NCBI RefSeq assembly: GCF_001678905.1
Contig: NZ_CP012117.1
Coordinates: 2,108,001-2,172,000, forward strand
Reading direction: 5' to 3'
Length of the DNA stretch: 64,000 nt
Source of the DNA: Dermabacter vaginalis
Lineage (GTDB): Bacteria; Actinomycetota; Actinomycetes; Actinomycetales; Dermabacteraceae
Shown: positions 53,698 to 62,432 of the stretch, in pieces
Layout: the number at the start of each line of letters is the position of its first letter
Position numbering within the stretch: the stretch's first letter is position 1
The notes under the pieces: generated by a model
Databases searched by the model: none
The model's input: only the letters and a program-made list of their open reading frames with translations
What the model was told of the DNA's origin: nothing
Translations under genes and position numbers: made by a program

Positions 53698-55026
53698 ATG
53701 AAAACACGTAAAGGACTCGTTCTCGAAGGACGCTACGAGCTCACTCGCCTTATCGCCACGGGTGGCATGGGCCAGGTCTGGGAAGGCAAGGACAAGGAAC
53801 TCGACCGTCCCGTTGCCGTCAAAGTTCTGCGCGAGGAATTCGCGGGCGAAGAGGGCTATCTCAAGCGTTTCCGCGCAGAGGCACGCCATACCGCCGCCCT
53901 CGCACACGAAGCGATCGCTGGCCTCTACGACTACGGTGAGCTCGATGGCCGCGCCTATATCGTGATGGAGCTCGTCAAGGGCCGGCCGCTCTCCGACATC
54001 ATCGAGGAGAATCCCGATGGCCTCGGCGAAGAGCGCGTCATCGCCATCCTCAAGGAGCTCTCGAAAGCGCTCGACGCCGCGCATGTGAAGGGCGTCGTGC
54101 ACCGCGATGTCAAGCCCGAGAACGTTCTCGTTGACGACAAGAACGACTGGGCGCTCAAGATCACCGACTTCGGCATCGCCCGGTCAAATGACCAGGCGAA
54201 ACTCACGAAGACGGGCCTCGTGATGGGCACCGCGCAGTACCTGTCACCCGAACAGGCAATGGGCAAGCAAGCCACGAGCCTTTCCGATATCTACGCGCTC
54301 GGCATCGTCGCCTACGAAATGCTCACCGGTTCCCGCCCCTTCACGGGCACGAGCCAGGTGGAGATCGCGATGGCCCAGGTCAAGGAAGCGCCGCCGGAGC
54401 TTCCCGAGCGCATCAACGCGGATCTGCGGCGCCTCGTCATGATGATGCTTGCGAAGGCTCCCGCGAACCGGCCACGCTCGGCAGCCGTTGTTGCACGCAT
54501 ACTCGACTCGATCGAACGAGGCGAAGAGCCGCGTTTCGGGACGAGCGCCGTTCGTGCACCGGGCGCACGCTCAGACGCGGGCGCCACCTCGAAGAAGAAC
54601 GACGGCACGCACTCGAGCCGCAAAATCACGTCGAAGGCCAACTCTCGTACGGCAAATCCGATTTCCCCCACGGGAACGCGGACTGCGGCGATGCCGCTTG
54701 CGGGCGTCGGGTCGAAACCCGTCACGATCCGCTCGTCGTCCACGGCGGCTTCGGCACCAAGCGCGCGTTCGGCCGCGAGCGCCAACTCCGCAGCGAGCGC
54801 GAGCAGCGAGCACAGTGAGGCGGCTCGCCGCGGGACATCCACGGGGCAGAGCGTAGGTAAGGTCAGCTTGCCGCTCATCATCGTCATTGCGGTGGTCGTG
54901 ATCGCTGCAATTGTGGCAATTCTCGTGGGGACGGGGGTCGTGTCCCTTGGCGCGAGTGCAGATTCATTAGACTGGACGGGCGCGGACGTCAGCGCACTTT
55001 TGAGGAAGGCTACGGTGACATTGTGA
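53698..55026 (+). CDS. pknA: Ser/Thr protein kinase PknA
   Basis: The 442-residue kinase has the ATP loop IATGGMGQVWEG, the catalytic Lys in VAVKVLREEF, HRDVKPENVLV and ITDFGIARS with an activation loop ending GTAQYLSPEQA. A Ser/Ala-rich linker (about 275-390) and one transmembrane helix near 400-420 follow. Only about 20 residues are outside, as in PknA proteins without a sensor domain. It starts one base after the pbpA stop and overlaps pknB by four bases. Confidence 0.94.
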   Translation: MKTRKGLVLEGRYELTRLIATGGMGQVWEGKDKELDRPVAVKVLREEFAGEEGYLKRFRAEARHTAALAHEAIAGLYDYGELDGRAYIVMELVKGRPLSDIIEENPDGLGEERVIAILKELSKALDAAHVKGVVHRDVKPENVLVDDKNDWALKITDFGIARSNDQAKLTKTGLVMGTAQYLSPEQAMGKQATSLSDIYALGIVAYEMLTGSRPFTGTSQVEIAMAQVKEAPPELPERINADLRRLVMMMLAKAPANRPRSAAVVARILDSIERGEEPRFGTSAVRAPGARSDAGATSKKNDGTHSSRKITSKANSRTANPISPTGTRTAAMPLAGVGSKPVTIRSSSTAASAPSARSAASANSAASASSEHSEAARRGTSTGQSVGKVSLPLIIVIAVVVIAAIVAILVGTGVVSLGASADSLDWTGADVSALLRKATVTL

Positions 55027-57197
55027 GTGAAGATCGCATGTTGCTCAGCAACCGCTACGAAATCGGACGCCTTCTCGGGCGCGGCGGTATGGCTGAGGTA
55101 TATCTTGCGCGCGACACGCGCCTGCACCGCACTGTCGCCCTCAAGGTTCTGCGCTCGGATCTCGCTCGCGACCCGCACTTCCAGGAGCGCTTCCGTCGCG
55201 AAGCGCAGTCGGCTGCAGGCCTCAACCACCCCACCATCGTGGGCGTCTACGACACGGGCGAGGATCACCGCACGGAGCCCACCGGCGAAGAAGTGACGAT
55301 CCCGTACATCGTCATGGAATACGTCGAGGGTGACACTCTGCGTTCGTTCATCTCCGCAGAAAACCCGATGAGCGAGCATCGCGCTGCGGCGGTCATGGAG
55401 GGCGTGCTGAGCGCGCTTGAGTACTCGCACAACGCGGGCATTGTTCACCGGGATATCAAGCCCGGCAACATCATGATCACGAAGAACAATGAGGTGAAGG
55501 TCATGGACTTCGGTATCGCTCGCGCGGTATCCGAGTCCACGGCGGCGATGACGCAAACCCAAGCGGTGATGGGCACGGCGCAGTACCTCTCGCCGGAGCA
55601 AGCACGCGGCCAGCAGGTGGATGCGCGCAGCGACGTGTACTCGGCCGCCGTCGTGCTTTACGAGCTCCTCACGGGCCGCCCGCCGTTCACGGGGGACTCC
55701 CCCGTATCGATCGCCTACCAGCACGTTCGCGAGACTCCAGTTGTCCCTTCGACGTACAACCCGAACCTCGGTAAGTACATGGATGCCGTCGTGCTCCACG
55801 GCCTCGCGAAAGATCGCGAGGTGCGCTACCAGAGCGCCGCGGATTTCGCGAAGGACATTCGCGATGCCGCTGCAGGCCGTGAGCCGCGCATCCTCGGCGC
55901 GGCCGCCGCGGGCGCTGCTGGCCCCGCGAGCGCCGAAGCGGCAACGCAGGTCCTAAGCCCCTCGGATTTCTCGACTCCGGACTCGTTCCAGGACCAAGAA
56001 ACTCAGATCATCCCCGCGCACACGGCTCCACTCGCCACCTCGAATGCCCCCGCCGCAGGTTCAGCTTCGCCCGCACCTCGGGGGGCACACAGCGCTATTG
56101 AGGAGATCGCGCCGGAAGAGGAGAAAAAGAGCCATGCGGGTATGTGGATTGCCGCGCTCATCGTTCTCCTCCTCGTCGTGGCTGGGGCCGCGTGGTGGTT
56201 CATTGCGCAGCAGAATCGCGAGCCTGAGCAGGTGAGTGTTCCCTCGGTCGTGGGCATGGCGGAAAGCGATGCGAAAAACACCCTCACCGAGGCGGGGCTG
56301 ACTCCACAGTTCTCCGAGGAAGCAAGCACGGAAGTCGACGAAGGCCTCGTCATCTCGACCGACCCAGAGGCCGACACCGACGTGGTCAAGGGCTCAACCG
56401 TCAACGTTGTCGTCTCGAGCGGTCCCGATGCCGCTGCCGTCCCGAAGCTCGAGGGCCTCACTAAGGACGAGGCGAAACAGGCCCTCGAAGAGGCCGGCTT
56501 CTCCATGTCCGTTGCCGGTACGGAAGACTCCGCCGAGTTCGACAAGGATGTTGTGCTCCGGTCCGAGCCGAGCGAGGGCGCGAGCGCGCCGGAAGGCAGC
56601 GCCGTAAAGGTGTGGGTCTCGAGTGGCCAGGTGGAGGTTCCCAGCGTGGTTGGGTTCACCCAGTCCGACGCCGAACAGGCCCTCAAGGATGCCGGATTTG
56701 AGGTGACTGTAGCCGGCCGCGAGGCGAAGGACGGCGAAACGATCGGCACCGTTCTCGAGCAAACACCCGCCGAAGGCAAAGCAGCAAAAGGCTCGACCGT
56801 GCGTCTCGTCGTCGCTGCAGAAGCCGGACCGGTGACGATCCCGAATGTGGTGGGCCAAACTCTCGAGGACGCTCGTGCCCGCTTGAGCGACCCAGCTCTC
56901 AACCTTGGCACTCACGTACAAGAGGAGTTCTCTGCCACCGTGGAAAAGGGACGCGTTATCCGCACGGATCCCGAGGTTAATTCCGAGGTGAAGTCGGGCT
57001 CGAGCGTCACGATCATCGTGTCGAAGGGTCCGGAACCCACGCCAACGCCTGAACCTACGCCGGAGACGACCACCCCCGCGCCAACGGTTTCGCCAGTCAA
57101 CGGGAATGGCAACGGCAACGGGAATGGCAACGGCAACGGGAATGGCAATGGCAATGGCAAAGGGAACGGTCGGGGCCGCGGTAATGGCGGCAACTGA
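55023..57197 (+). CDS. pknB: PASTA-domain Ser/Thr protein kinase PknB
   Basis: The 724-residue receptor kinase has GRGGMAEVYLARD, VALKVLRSD, HRDIKPGNIMI and VMDFGIARAV with activation-loop Thr residues in TAAMTQTQAVMGTA. One transmembrane helix lies at about 375-397. Four PASTA domains (about 404-680) start VPSVVGMAESDAK, VPKLEGLTKDEAK, VPSVVGFTQSDAE and IPNVVGQTLEDAR. They sense muropeptides or lipid II. A Thr/Pro linker and an unusual Asn-Gly repeat tail of about 30 residues end the protein. GTG overlaps the pknA stop. Confidence 0.95.
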   Translation: MSEDRMLLSNRYEIGRLLGRGGMAEVYLARDTRLHRTVALKVLRSDLARDPHFQERFRREAQSAAGLNHPTIVGVYDTGEDHRTEPTGEEVTIPYIVMEYVEGDTLRSFISAENPMSEHRAAAVMEGVLSALEYSHNAGIVHRDIKPGNIMITKNNEVKVMDFGIARAVSESTAAMTQTQAVMGTAQYLSPEQARGQQVDARSDVYSAAVVLYELLTGRPPFTGDSPVSIAYQHVRETPVVPSTYNPNLGKYMDAVVLHGLAKDREVRYQSAADFAKDIRDAAAGREPRILGAAAAGAAGPASAEAATQVLSPSDFSTPDSFQDQETQIIPAHTAPLATSNAPAAGSASPAPRGAHSAIEEIAPEEEKKSHAGMWIAALIVLLLVVAGAAWWFIAQQNREPEQVSVPSVVGMAESDAKNTLTEAGLTPQFSEEASTEVDEGLVISTDPEADTDVVKGSTVNVVVSSGPDAAAVPKLEGLTKDEAKQALEEAGFSMSVAGTEDSAEFDKDVVLRSEPSEGASAPEGSAVKVWVSSGQVEVPSVVGFTQSDAEQALKDAGFEVTVAGREAKDGETIGTVLEQTPAEGKAAKGSTVRLVVAAEAGPVTIPNVVGQTLEDARARLSDPALNLGTHVQEEFSATVEKGRVIRTDPEVNSEVKSGSSVTIIVSKGPEPTPTPEPTPETTTPAPTVSPVNGNGNGNGNGNGNGNGNGNGKGNGRGRGNGGN
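57102..57160 (+). repeat. 18-bp tandem repeat in the pknB tail
   Basis: The unit GGGAATGGCAACGGCAAC is present twice exactly (57102-57119 and 57120-57137) and then in a degenerate third copy to about 57160. It encodes Asn-Gly dipeptides. The copies differ only by a few wobble bases, so copy number may vary between strains. Confidence 0.9.
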
Positions 57198-57873
57198 ACA
57201 CTCAAGCGCCCCGTGCCGCATCCTCGTTGTCGATAATTACGACTCGTTCGTGTACACGATCGTCGGGTACCTCGAACAGTTGGGGGCCGAATGCGTCGTC
57301 GCGCGCAATGATGCCATCCCCGAATCCACGGGCGGCACCCCCGATCTTTCGGAGTTCAACGGGGTGCTCATCTCCCCCGGTCCCGGCAACCCTCTCACCG
57401 CGGGCTGCACGCTCGAGGTGATCGGCGAATGTGCCCGTACCTCAACTCCCATGTTTGGAGTCTGCCTGGGCCTGCAATCGCTCGCCCACTATTTCGGTGC
57501 GACCGTGACGCACGCGCCGCAGCTCATGCACGGCAAAACGAGCCTCATCCATCATGATGGTCGCGGCCCCTTCGCGTCGCTTCCTACACCTTTTGAAGCG
57601 ACGAGGTATCACTCGCTCGCGGTTGTTCCCGAAACGGTTGATGAGGACATTCTTGAGATCACGGCCCGCGCTGACGACGGCAGCATCCAGGGGCTGTCTC
57701 ACAGAAGCCTTCCACTTCACAGCGTGCAGTTCCACCCGGAGAGCGTGCTCACGAGAGGCGGGCATGCGATGCTCGCCTTCTTCCTTGAGCTTGCCGAGGG
57801 CCGCGATGGCTCACGCGCAAAGGACCGCGCCCGCGGGCTCGCACCCCTCCTCACGCCCGTCACCCCTCACTGA
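57184..57873 (+). CDS. pabA: TrpG/PabA-type glutamine amidotransferase
   Basis: The 229-residue class I amidotransferase supplies ammonia from glutamine. The oxyanion-loop PGPGNP, the nucleophile block GVCLGLQSLAHYFG and the His-Glu pair in HSVQFHPESVLT are intact. It begins VVDNYDSFVYT like anthranilate and aminodeoxychorismate synthase subunits. The ATG at 57184 lies inside the pknB end. Which pathway it serves is not clear because no TrpE/PabB partner is in the window. The gene commonly sits after pknB in actinobacteria, so pabA is the conventional name. Confidence 0.9.
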   Translation: MAATEHSSAPCRILVVDNYDSFVYTIVGYLEQLGAECVVARNDAIPESTGGTPDLSEFNGVLISPGPGNPLTAGCTLEVIGECARTSTPMFGVCLGLQSLAHYFGATVTHAPQLMHGKTSLIHHDGRGPFASLPTPFEATRYHSLAVVPETVDEDILEITARADDGSIQGLSHRSLPLHSVQFHPESVLTRGGHAMLAFFLELAEGRDGSRAKDRARGLAPLLTPVTPH

Positions 57874-57933
57874 GGACGCACCGAAGGTTCCGTGTCGAGG
57901 GGCACGCCTTCGCCGCTTGCCTCGCTGAACGCG

Positions 57934-58104
57934 CTAGTAAGCGGCGAGGGCCGAAACTGTGCCTTGGTTGAACGGCATATACGGTGCGATCACGGGGAAC
58001 ACCCACCCGAACAGCAGCACCACGAGGGCCGCAAAGAGGATGAGTAGCACGAGCACCTTGACCCACCATGGGCCCGGAATGATCCTGTAGAGCCAGCCGT
58101 ACAT
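57934..58104 (-). CDS. Small membrane protein downstream of sortase E
   Basis: This 56-residue protein begins MYGWLYRIIPGPWWVK, followed by one long hydrophobic helix (about 17-40) and APYMPFNQG. Its ATG at 58104 shares one base with the sortase stop codon, so it is translated by coupling. A protein of this size and pattern is recurrent next to class E sortases and pabA in actinobacteria, but I know no function for it. The remaining 60 bases to the pabA stop are non-coding. Confidence 0.8.
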   Translation of the reverse strand: MYGWLYRIIPGPWWVKVLVLLILFAALVVLLFGWVFPVIAPYMPFNQGTVSALAAY

Positions 58105-58844
58105 TACTTCTTTACCTCCGCAAGCTCTTTGGGGATGCCCTTGCTGCGATCAACCCAGTGGTCGTACTTCGCGTACGTGATGTAACGTTGCGCGGCTGAA
58201 TACATGGGGTGGCACGCCGTCATGGTGAGCATCCGCTCCGTGGGCTCCTCCCCCGGTTTATTCGGAACCGGGGCAATCACCTGCACGTCGTTCGGCTGCA
58301 CAATCTCCGATCCCGTTACGTAATACACGTAATAGGCCTTCGGACCTTCAACAATCACCGGATCACCGGGTTCAAGCCGCGCGATATCGTGAAGCGGCCG
58401 GCCATACGTCGAGCGGTGACCGGCGAACGCAAAGTTCCCCACTTCGCCGGGAAGGGCCGTGTCGGGGTAGTGGCCGTTGCCGATCACGTTGAGGACCTTC
58501 TCCATGCTCACGCCCTCGGCCATGGGAGACGTGGCCTTATCGAACTTCGGCACGTGAAGCTCGCCCCACACCTCGTTTTCTTTAACATTCTCGATCTTCG
58601 GCGGTTCACCTTTTTCCGGCGGCGCAATCTTCTTAGGCGACGGCCCGCCCCACTTCGACTGAAGCTCCTGAATAATCACCGCGTGCTCGCGGTCGGCAAC
58701 GACGTCTGTCCACCACAGCTGCCACACAACAAAAAGGAGGAGGAAAGCTCCGACGGTAATCAACAGTTCGCCGAGCACACCGATAATGCTCGAGGCTATG
58801 CCGCGTTTACGCTCAGGCACTCGCCTGTGGCGGGAAGAGGTCAC
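58104..58844 (-). CDS. srtE: Class E sortase
   Basis: The 246-residue membrane transpeptidase has a basic N-terminus, one transmembrane helix (about 20-45) and a sortase barrel. Catalytic elements are the His in FAGHRSTYGRP and the Cys in MLTMTACHPM, where TLxTCHP-like context with Tyr after the first block is typical of class E. Such sortases join LAXTG proteins to peptidoglycan. No LAXTG/LPXTG substrate is evident in this window, so its targets are elsewhere. It is divergent from crgA, with a 162-base spacer. Confidence 0.9.
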   Translation of the reverse strand: MTSSRHRRVPERKRGIASSIIGVLGELLITVGAFLLLFVVWQLWWTDVVADREHAVIIQELQSKWGGPSPKKIAPPEKGEPPKIENVKENEVWGELHVPKFDKATSPMAEGVSMEKVLNVIGNGHYPDTALPGEVGNFAFAGHRSTYGRPLHDIARLEPGDPVIVEGPKAYYVYYVTGSEIVQPNDVQVIAPVPNKPGEEPTERMLTMTACHPMYSAAQRYITYAKYDHWVDRSKGIPKELAEVKK

Positions 58845-59006
58845 AATGTCTCCGATTCGGAAGGGGGTTTAATCGGCAGGCGTCGGAATCAAACGAACCT
58901 ACTCCTTCACGCACTGTACCCTAATATATGCCGCTGCCGGCACCGCTCCCACCCCTCGGGGCGGGGCCGACACCCTCGTTCCAGTTGTGAAAGGTTACCG
59001 TTACCC

Positions 59007-59318
59007 ATGGCCAAGAAAGTTCGGCGCTCCTCGACCATTCCCACCCAGCAGAATCAACCCGCACGGGATCGAGTGACACGCGCCGAGGCCGAAACCCGCC
59101 GCTCACGTCGCGCACAAGAAAGCGCCGCCGAGGCCTACAAACCGAGCCCCGCGTGGCTCGTGCCCACCGCCGTCACACTCCTCATCCTCGGCATTTTGTA
59201 CATGGTCGTGTATTACATTTCGAGTGCGCAGTATCCGCTCCCCATTGGCGATTGGAACCTCGCCGTCGGCATCGGCATCCTTCTCGCGGGCGGGGGACTC
59301 CTGACTTTCTGGAGGTAG
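59007..59318 (+). CDS. crgA: Cell-division protein CrgA
   Basis: The 103-residue protein has a basic N-terminus (AKKVRRSSTIP), then SPAWLVPTAVTLLILGILYMVVYYI as the first helix, the short loop SSAQYPLPIGDWNLA, and a second helix ending in TFW. It is the actinobacterial divisome factor that recruits FtsI and FtsQ partners. Translation starts at ATG 59007. GGAGG at its end serves the next gene. Confidence 0.95.
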   Translation: MAKKVRRSSTIPTQQNQPARDRVTRAEAETRRSRRAQESAAEAYKPSPAWLVPTAVTLLILGILYMVVYYISSAQYPLPIGDWNLAVGIGILLAGGGLLTFWR

Positions 59319-59319
59319 C

Positions 59320-60150
59320 ATGAGCGACACACAAACCGCACCCCTTCACCCATGGCGGCGCTTTGTCGCCATCGGTGACTCGTTCACGGAAGGTATCGGC
59401 GACCCCGATCCGAACGTTCCAGGCGGGGTCCGCGGTTGGGCAGATCGTGTCGCCGAAGAGCTCGGGCGCACGTGCCCCGATTTCGCGTACGCGAACCTCG
59501 CAATCCGCGGCCGGCTCTACAAACAAATCATCGAGGAGCAGCTCGAACCGGCGATCGATCTCAAGCCGGACCTCGTGAGCTTCTTCGCGGGCGGCAACGA
59601 TGTGATCCGTCGCGGCGATCCCGACGCGATCGCCTCCGATATCGAGGTCGCCGTCGCTCAACTCGCCGAAACGGGCACCGACATCATCCTGTGGACCGGC
59701 CCCGACGTTGGCAACACTCCCGTTCTGAACCTCATCCGAGGGCGTTCCGCGATCTACAACGAAAACATGCGCACGATCGCGAAGCGCTACAACACTTTCG
59801 TTGTGGACCTCTGGGCCACCCGCCAGCTCGTGCACGAAGGCATGTGGGCCGAGGACCGCCTGCATTTTTCACCACTCGGCCACCACACGATTGCGCGCGA
59901 AGTCCTTGCCACCCTCGACGTCCCGAACGAGCTTCGAGAATTTAAGCCCCACGACCCGCCGCAGCGCACGTGGCGCCAGGATGCCGAGAAGGACCTCGTG
60001 TGGGCTCGCGACCACCTCGGTCCCTGGGTGATGCGGCGCATTCGCGGTGAAAGCTCGGGAGATGCCGTGCATCCCAAACGACCCGAAGCCTCCCCCGTCT
60101 TCGGCGAGGGCATGCCGCCGGGCTCAGCTTCCCGGGAAGCGGAAGACTAG
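59320..60150 (+). CDS. SGNH/GDSL hydrolase
   Basis: The 276-residue esterase-like protein has block I VAIGDSFTEGIGD (nucleophile Ser), the Gly-Asn block AGGNDVI, and the Asp-His block DRLHFSPLGHH. There is no signal peptide, so it is probably cytoplasmic. The 60-residue C-terminal extension after the hydrolase fold is Arg/Pro-rich. GGAGG places the ATG at 59320, one base after crgA. The substrate is unknown. Confidence 0.88.
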   Translation: MSDTQTAPLHPWRRFVAIGDSFTEGIGDPDPNVPGGVRGWADRVAEELGRTCPDFAYANLAIRGRLYKQIIEEQLEPAIDLKPDLVSFFAGGNDVIRRGDPDAIASDIEVAVAQLAETGTDIILWTGPDVGNTPVLNLIRGRSAIYNENMRTIAKRYNTFVVDLWATRQLVHEGMWAEDRLHFSPLGHHTIAREVLATLDVPNELREFKPHDPPQRTWRQDAEKDLVWARDHLGPWVMRRIRGESSGDAVHPKRPEASPVFGEGMPPGSASREAED

Positions 60151-60209
60151 CGGCGCTCTTGTGCGATAGTGTGCACTCGGACACAACCCTCCTACCCCTA
60201 GGCATCCTC

Positions 60210-61085
60210 ATGACGATGACTCAGCCACGCGCACTCAAAAAAATTGCAGCCCTCCTGATGATCCCCTTCGTCCTCCTCGTCGCCGGTTGCGGCAAGCTGG
60301 AGGCAACGCTCACCGTCGAGAGCGACGAGAAGGTCGTGTTGGAGGGAGTCGTGACCGGGCAGACCTCCTCACTTGATCTGATCGGCGCGACCCCCTCGGA
60401 CGTATGCTCCGCGAAAGACACCACCAATGACGGTGGAGAAACGACCCAAGGCAAGGTCGAGGTGAAACTGACGGAAAGCGGCGACACCTTCGAATGCGAG
60501 TTCACCAGTACGGTCGAGGACGCCAAGGACATCAAGAAAATCCTCACCTACGACGAAGATTCGAACACGTACACGCTAAAAAGCATGTTGCCCCTACCGC
60601 GGATCGCCGACCAGCTCGCCGGAGGCGGTTTTACGGCTGACGTCACGATCGTCATGCCCGGCAAGGTCACGGAGTCGAGCGTCGGCACAATCGACGGCAA
60701 CAAGGTCCACATCACCGATATCAAGGAGTTTCTCTCGGAGTACGAGATCAAGTCCGAAGGCTCCGGTTTCCCCTGGCTCATCGTCATCATCGTCGTGGTC
60801 GTGCTTGTCCTTCTCTTCGTCGTCGTCGCAGCCGCAGCCGCACTCTTCTTCCTGATGCGCAAAAAGAAGAAGGGGGCCGCCGCGAACGTCCAGAATTTCC
60901 AGCAGCAGGGCCAGCCTCCTTTTAGCCAGAACCCCTCGCCCGCCTTCCCCCAGCAGGCTCAGCAGTTCCAGCAGCCACAATGGTCGCAGCCGCACAACCA
61001 GGCGCCGCAGCAGAGCCAGCCACCTCAGGGCAACGGTCCCCAGAACTTCTACGGCGACCAGGGTCCCACTTCTGCCAACCACTAA
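60210..61085 (+). CDS. LppM-like lipoprotein, copy 1
   Basis: The 291-residue protein has a lipoprotein signal with lipobox LVAGC, an LppM-like (DUF3153) beta-rich domain (about 30-180) and a transmembrane helix near 190-215 followed by KKKK. A cytoplasmic Gln/Pro-rich tail of about 75 residues ends it. The body would sit outside between a lipid anchor and a helix. LppM in Mycobacterium tuberculosis is tied to phagosome handling, but the family's biochemical role is unknown. It is a tandem paralogue of the next gene. Confidence 0.8.
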   Translation: MTMTQPRALKKIAALLMIPFVLLVAGCGKLEATLTVESDEKVVLEGVVTGQTSSLDLIGATPSDVCSAKDTTNDGGETTQGKVEVKLTESGDTFECEFTSTVEDAKDIKKILTYDEDSNTYTLKSMLPLPRIADQLAGGGFTADVTIVMPGKVTESSVGTIDGNKVHITDIKEFLSEYEIKSEGSGFPWLIVIIVVVVLVLLFVVVAAAAALFFLMRKKKKGAAANVQNFQQQGQPPFSQNPSPAFPQQAQQFQQPQWSQPHNQAPQQSQPPQGNGPQNFYGDQGPTSANH

Positions 61086-61141
61086 CCAGCCATCGTTGTC
61101 GACCAGCACACACCCGCGTTTTCATGAAAGAAAGGTTCCAC

Positions 61142-62092
61142 GTGACGCACACACAGCCACGCTTCCTCAAGAAGTTCGCCGCCTTGATCGCCATCCCGTT
61201 CATGCTTCTCCTCGCGGGTTGCGGCAAGCTTGACGCGACCATCAACATCGAGAGCCCCGAAAAGATCACCCTCGAGGGTGTCGTCTCAATAAAGAAATCC
61301 TCGCTCGAGGAAATCGGCATGACCCCCTCTCAGTTCTGCGGCGATGAAGCTCTTAAGGAATTTACTGGTGAGACCAAGCCGGATCTCAAGCTAGAGGAGA
61401 AAGACGACGAGGTCGTGTGCACTTTCTCTGGCCAAAAGGATGAAAAAAACCCCATGGGCGATGCCTTGAAGTACGACGAGGAATCGGACACCTACACCTA
61501 CCACGAAGACTCGAAGGGTTCATTTGGTGACCAGGCGGCGGCTGCCGGCTTCAAGGTCGATTTCACCTTCGTTTTCCCCGGCAAGGTCACCGAATCGAGC
61601 GTCGGCAAGATCGACGGCAACAAGGTCCACATCACCGACACGAAAGAATACTTCTCCGACATCAACATCAAGGCCGAGGGCAGCAGCTTCCCCTGGCTCA
61701 TCGTCATCATCGTGGTCGTTGTTGTTCTTCTCCTTGTCCTTGCGGCGGTCGTCATCGGCGCCCTCGTGTTCATGAAGCGCAAGAAGAAGTCCGGTGCCGG
61801 CGACGCACACTTCCAGCAGCAGGGATCCTTCCAGAACTCGATCCACGGAGGTGCGCAGCCGCAGGGGCAGCAGGCACAGCCGAGTGCCCAGCCGAGCTTC
61901 GGCCAGCACCCCTCGCAGGGCACCTCTAACGCGCCCCAGCCGCCGAGCTACCAGGCTCCCCAGCAGGGCAGCTATGAAGCACCGCAGCAGGGGCAGCAGC
62001 CGCCTCAGCAGGGTTTCCAGGGGCACTCGTTCAGCGAACCTGGCAATCAGGGTCCTCAGGACAACCCCGGCCAGACCTTCGGTAAGCAGTAA
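61142..62092 (+). CDS. LppM-like lipoprotein, copy 2
   Basis: The 316-residue paralogue has lipobox LLAGC and the same order: LppM-like domain, FPWLIVIIVVVVVLLLVLA helix, basic KRKKKS stop-transfer, and a Gln/Gly/Pro tail of about 100 residues with PQQG repeats. PGKVTESSVGKIDGNKVHITD is nearly identical to copy 1, while the rest has diverged. I prefer GTG 61142 (AAAGG ahead) because it aligns with the start of copy 1, over the ATG at 61124. A strong hairpin follows. Confidence 0.8.
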   Translation: MTHTQPRFLKKFAALIAIPFMLLLAGCGKLDATINIESPEKITLEGVVSIKKSSLEEIGMTPSQFCGDEALKEFTGETKPDLKLEEKDDEVVCTFSGQKDEKNPMGDALKYDEESDTYTYHEDSKGSFGDQAAAAGFKVDFTFVFPGKVTESSVGKIDGNKVHITDTKEYFSDINIKAEGSSFPWLIVIIVVVVVLLLVLAAVVIGALVFMKRKKKSGAGDAHFQQQGSFQNSIHGGAQPQGQQAQPSAQPSFGQHPSQGTSNAPQPPSYQAPQQGSYEAPQQGQQPPQQGFQGHSFSEPGNQGPQDNPGQTFGKQ

Positions 62093-62120
62093 CCCCACCG
62101 CGCCCTGAGAGCATCACAAC

Positions 62121-62152
62121 CGAGGGCCCGTGACTAGACTCACGGGCCCTCG
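62121..62152 (+). terminator. Strong hairpin terminator without T-tract
   Basis: A perfect 13-bp stem (62121-62133 with 62140-62152) has a six-base loop, 29 bases after the LppM copy 2 stop. No T-run follows, which is common for actinobacterial terminators. Confidence 0.75.
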
Positions 62153-62215
62153 GCTCGCACTTCGGGACGTACCGGAGTAAAGTAATACAGGTCAGTTCGA
62201 GAGAACAGACAAAAA

Positions 62216-62291
62216 GCGCCCGTAGCTTAACGGATAGAGCATCTGACTACGGATCAGAAGGTTGGGGGTTCGAATCCCTCCGGGCGCGCCA
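62216..62291 (+). tRNA. tRNA-Arg (anticodon ACG)
   Basis: The acceptor stem GCGCCCG pairs with CGGGCGC. The anticodon arm is TCTGA-CTACGGA-TCAGA with ACG at 34-36, the T-arm carries GGTTCGAATCC, and CCA is encoded. The A34 is expected to become inosine and to read CGT, CGC and CGA. Confidence 0.95.
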
Positions 62292-62300
62292 GCAACTAGG

Positions 62301-62325
62301 CCCTCCACTTCGGTGGAGGGTTTTT
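62301..62325 (+). terminator. Rho-independent terminator after tRNA-Arg
   Basis: A perfect 8-bp stem CCCTCCAC/GTGGAGGG with a TTCG loop is followed by five T, ten bases after the tRNA. Confidence 0.95.
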
Positions 62326-62432
62326 GCGTTCTCCACCGTTCATGGAGAGTGTGCCCCATGCGGAACGCCGCACCCCACCCGGCATGGGCGAGTGTGCGGC
62401 GTTCTCTTCGACCTCGATGGCCTGGGCGAATG

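Noticed and set aside
57102-57160. CRISPR-like or mobile-element repeat
   Set aside because: Repeats are contiguous, in frame and encode Asn-Gly; there are no spacers. No CRISPR array or insertion sequence was seen in the window.
48344-57873. Replication origin inside the kinase/division cluster
   Set aside because: This cluster often lies near dnaA in actinobacteria, but no dnaA, dnaN or cluster of DnaA boxes is visible here, so no origin is claimed.
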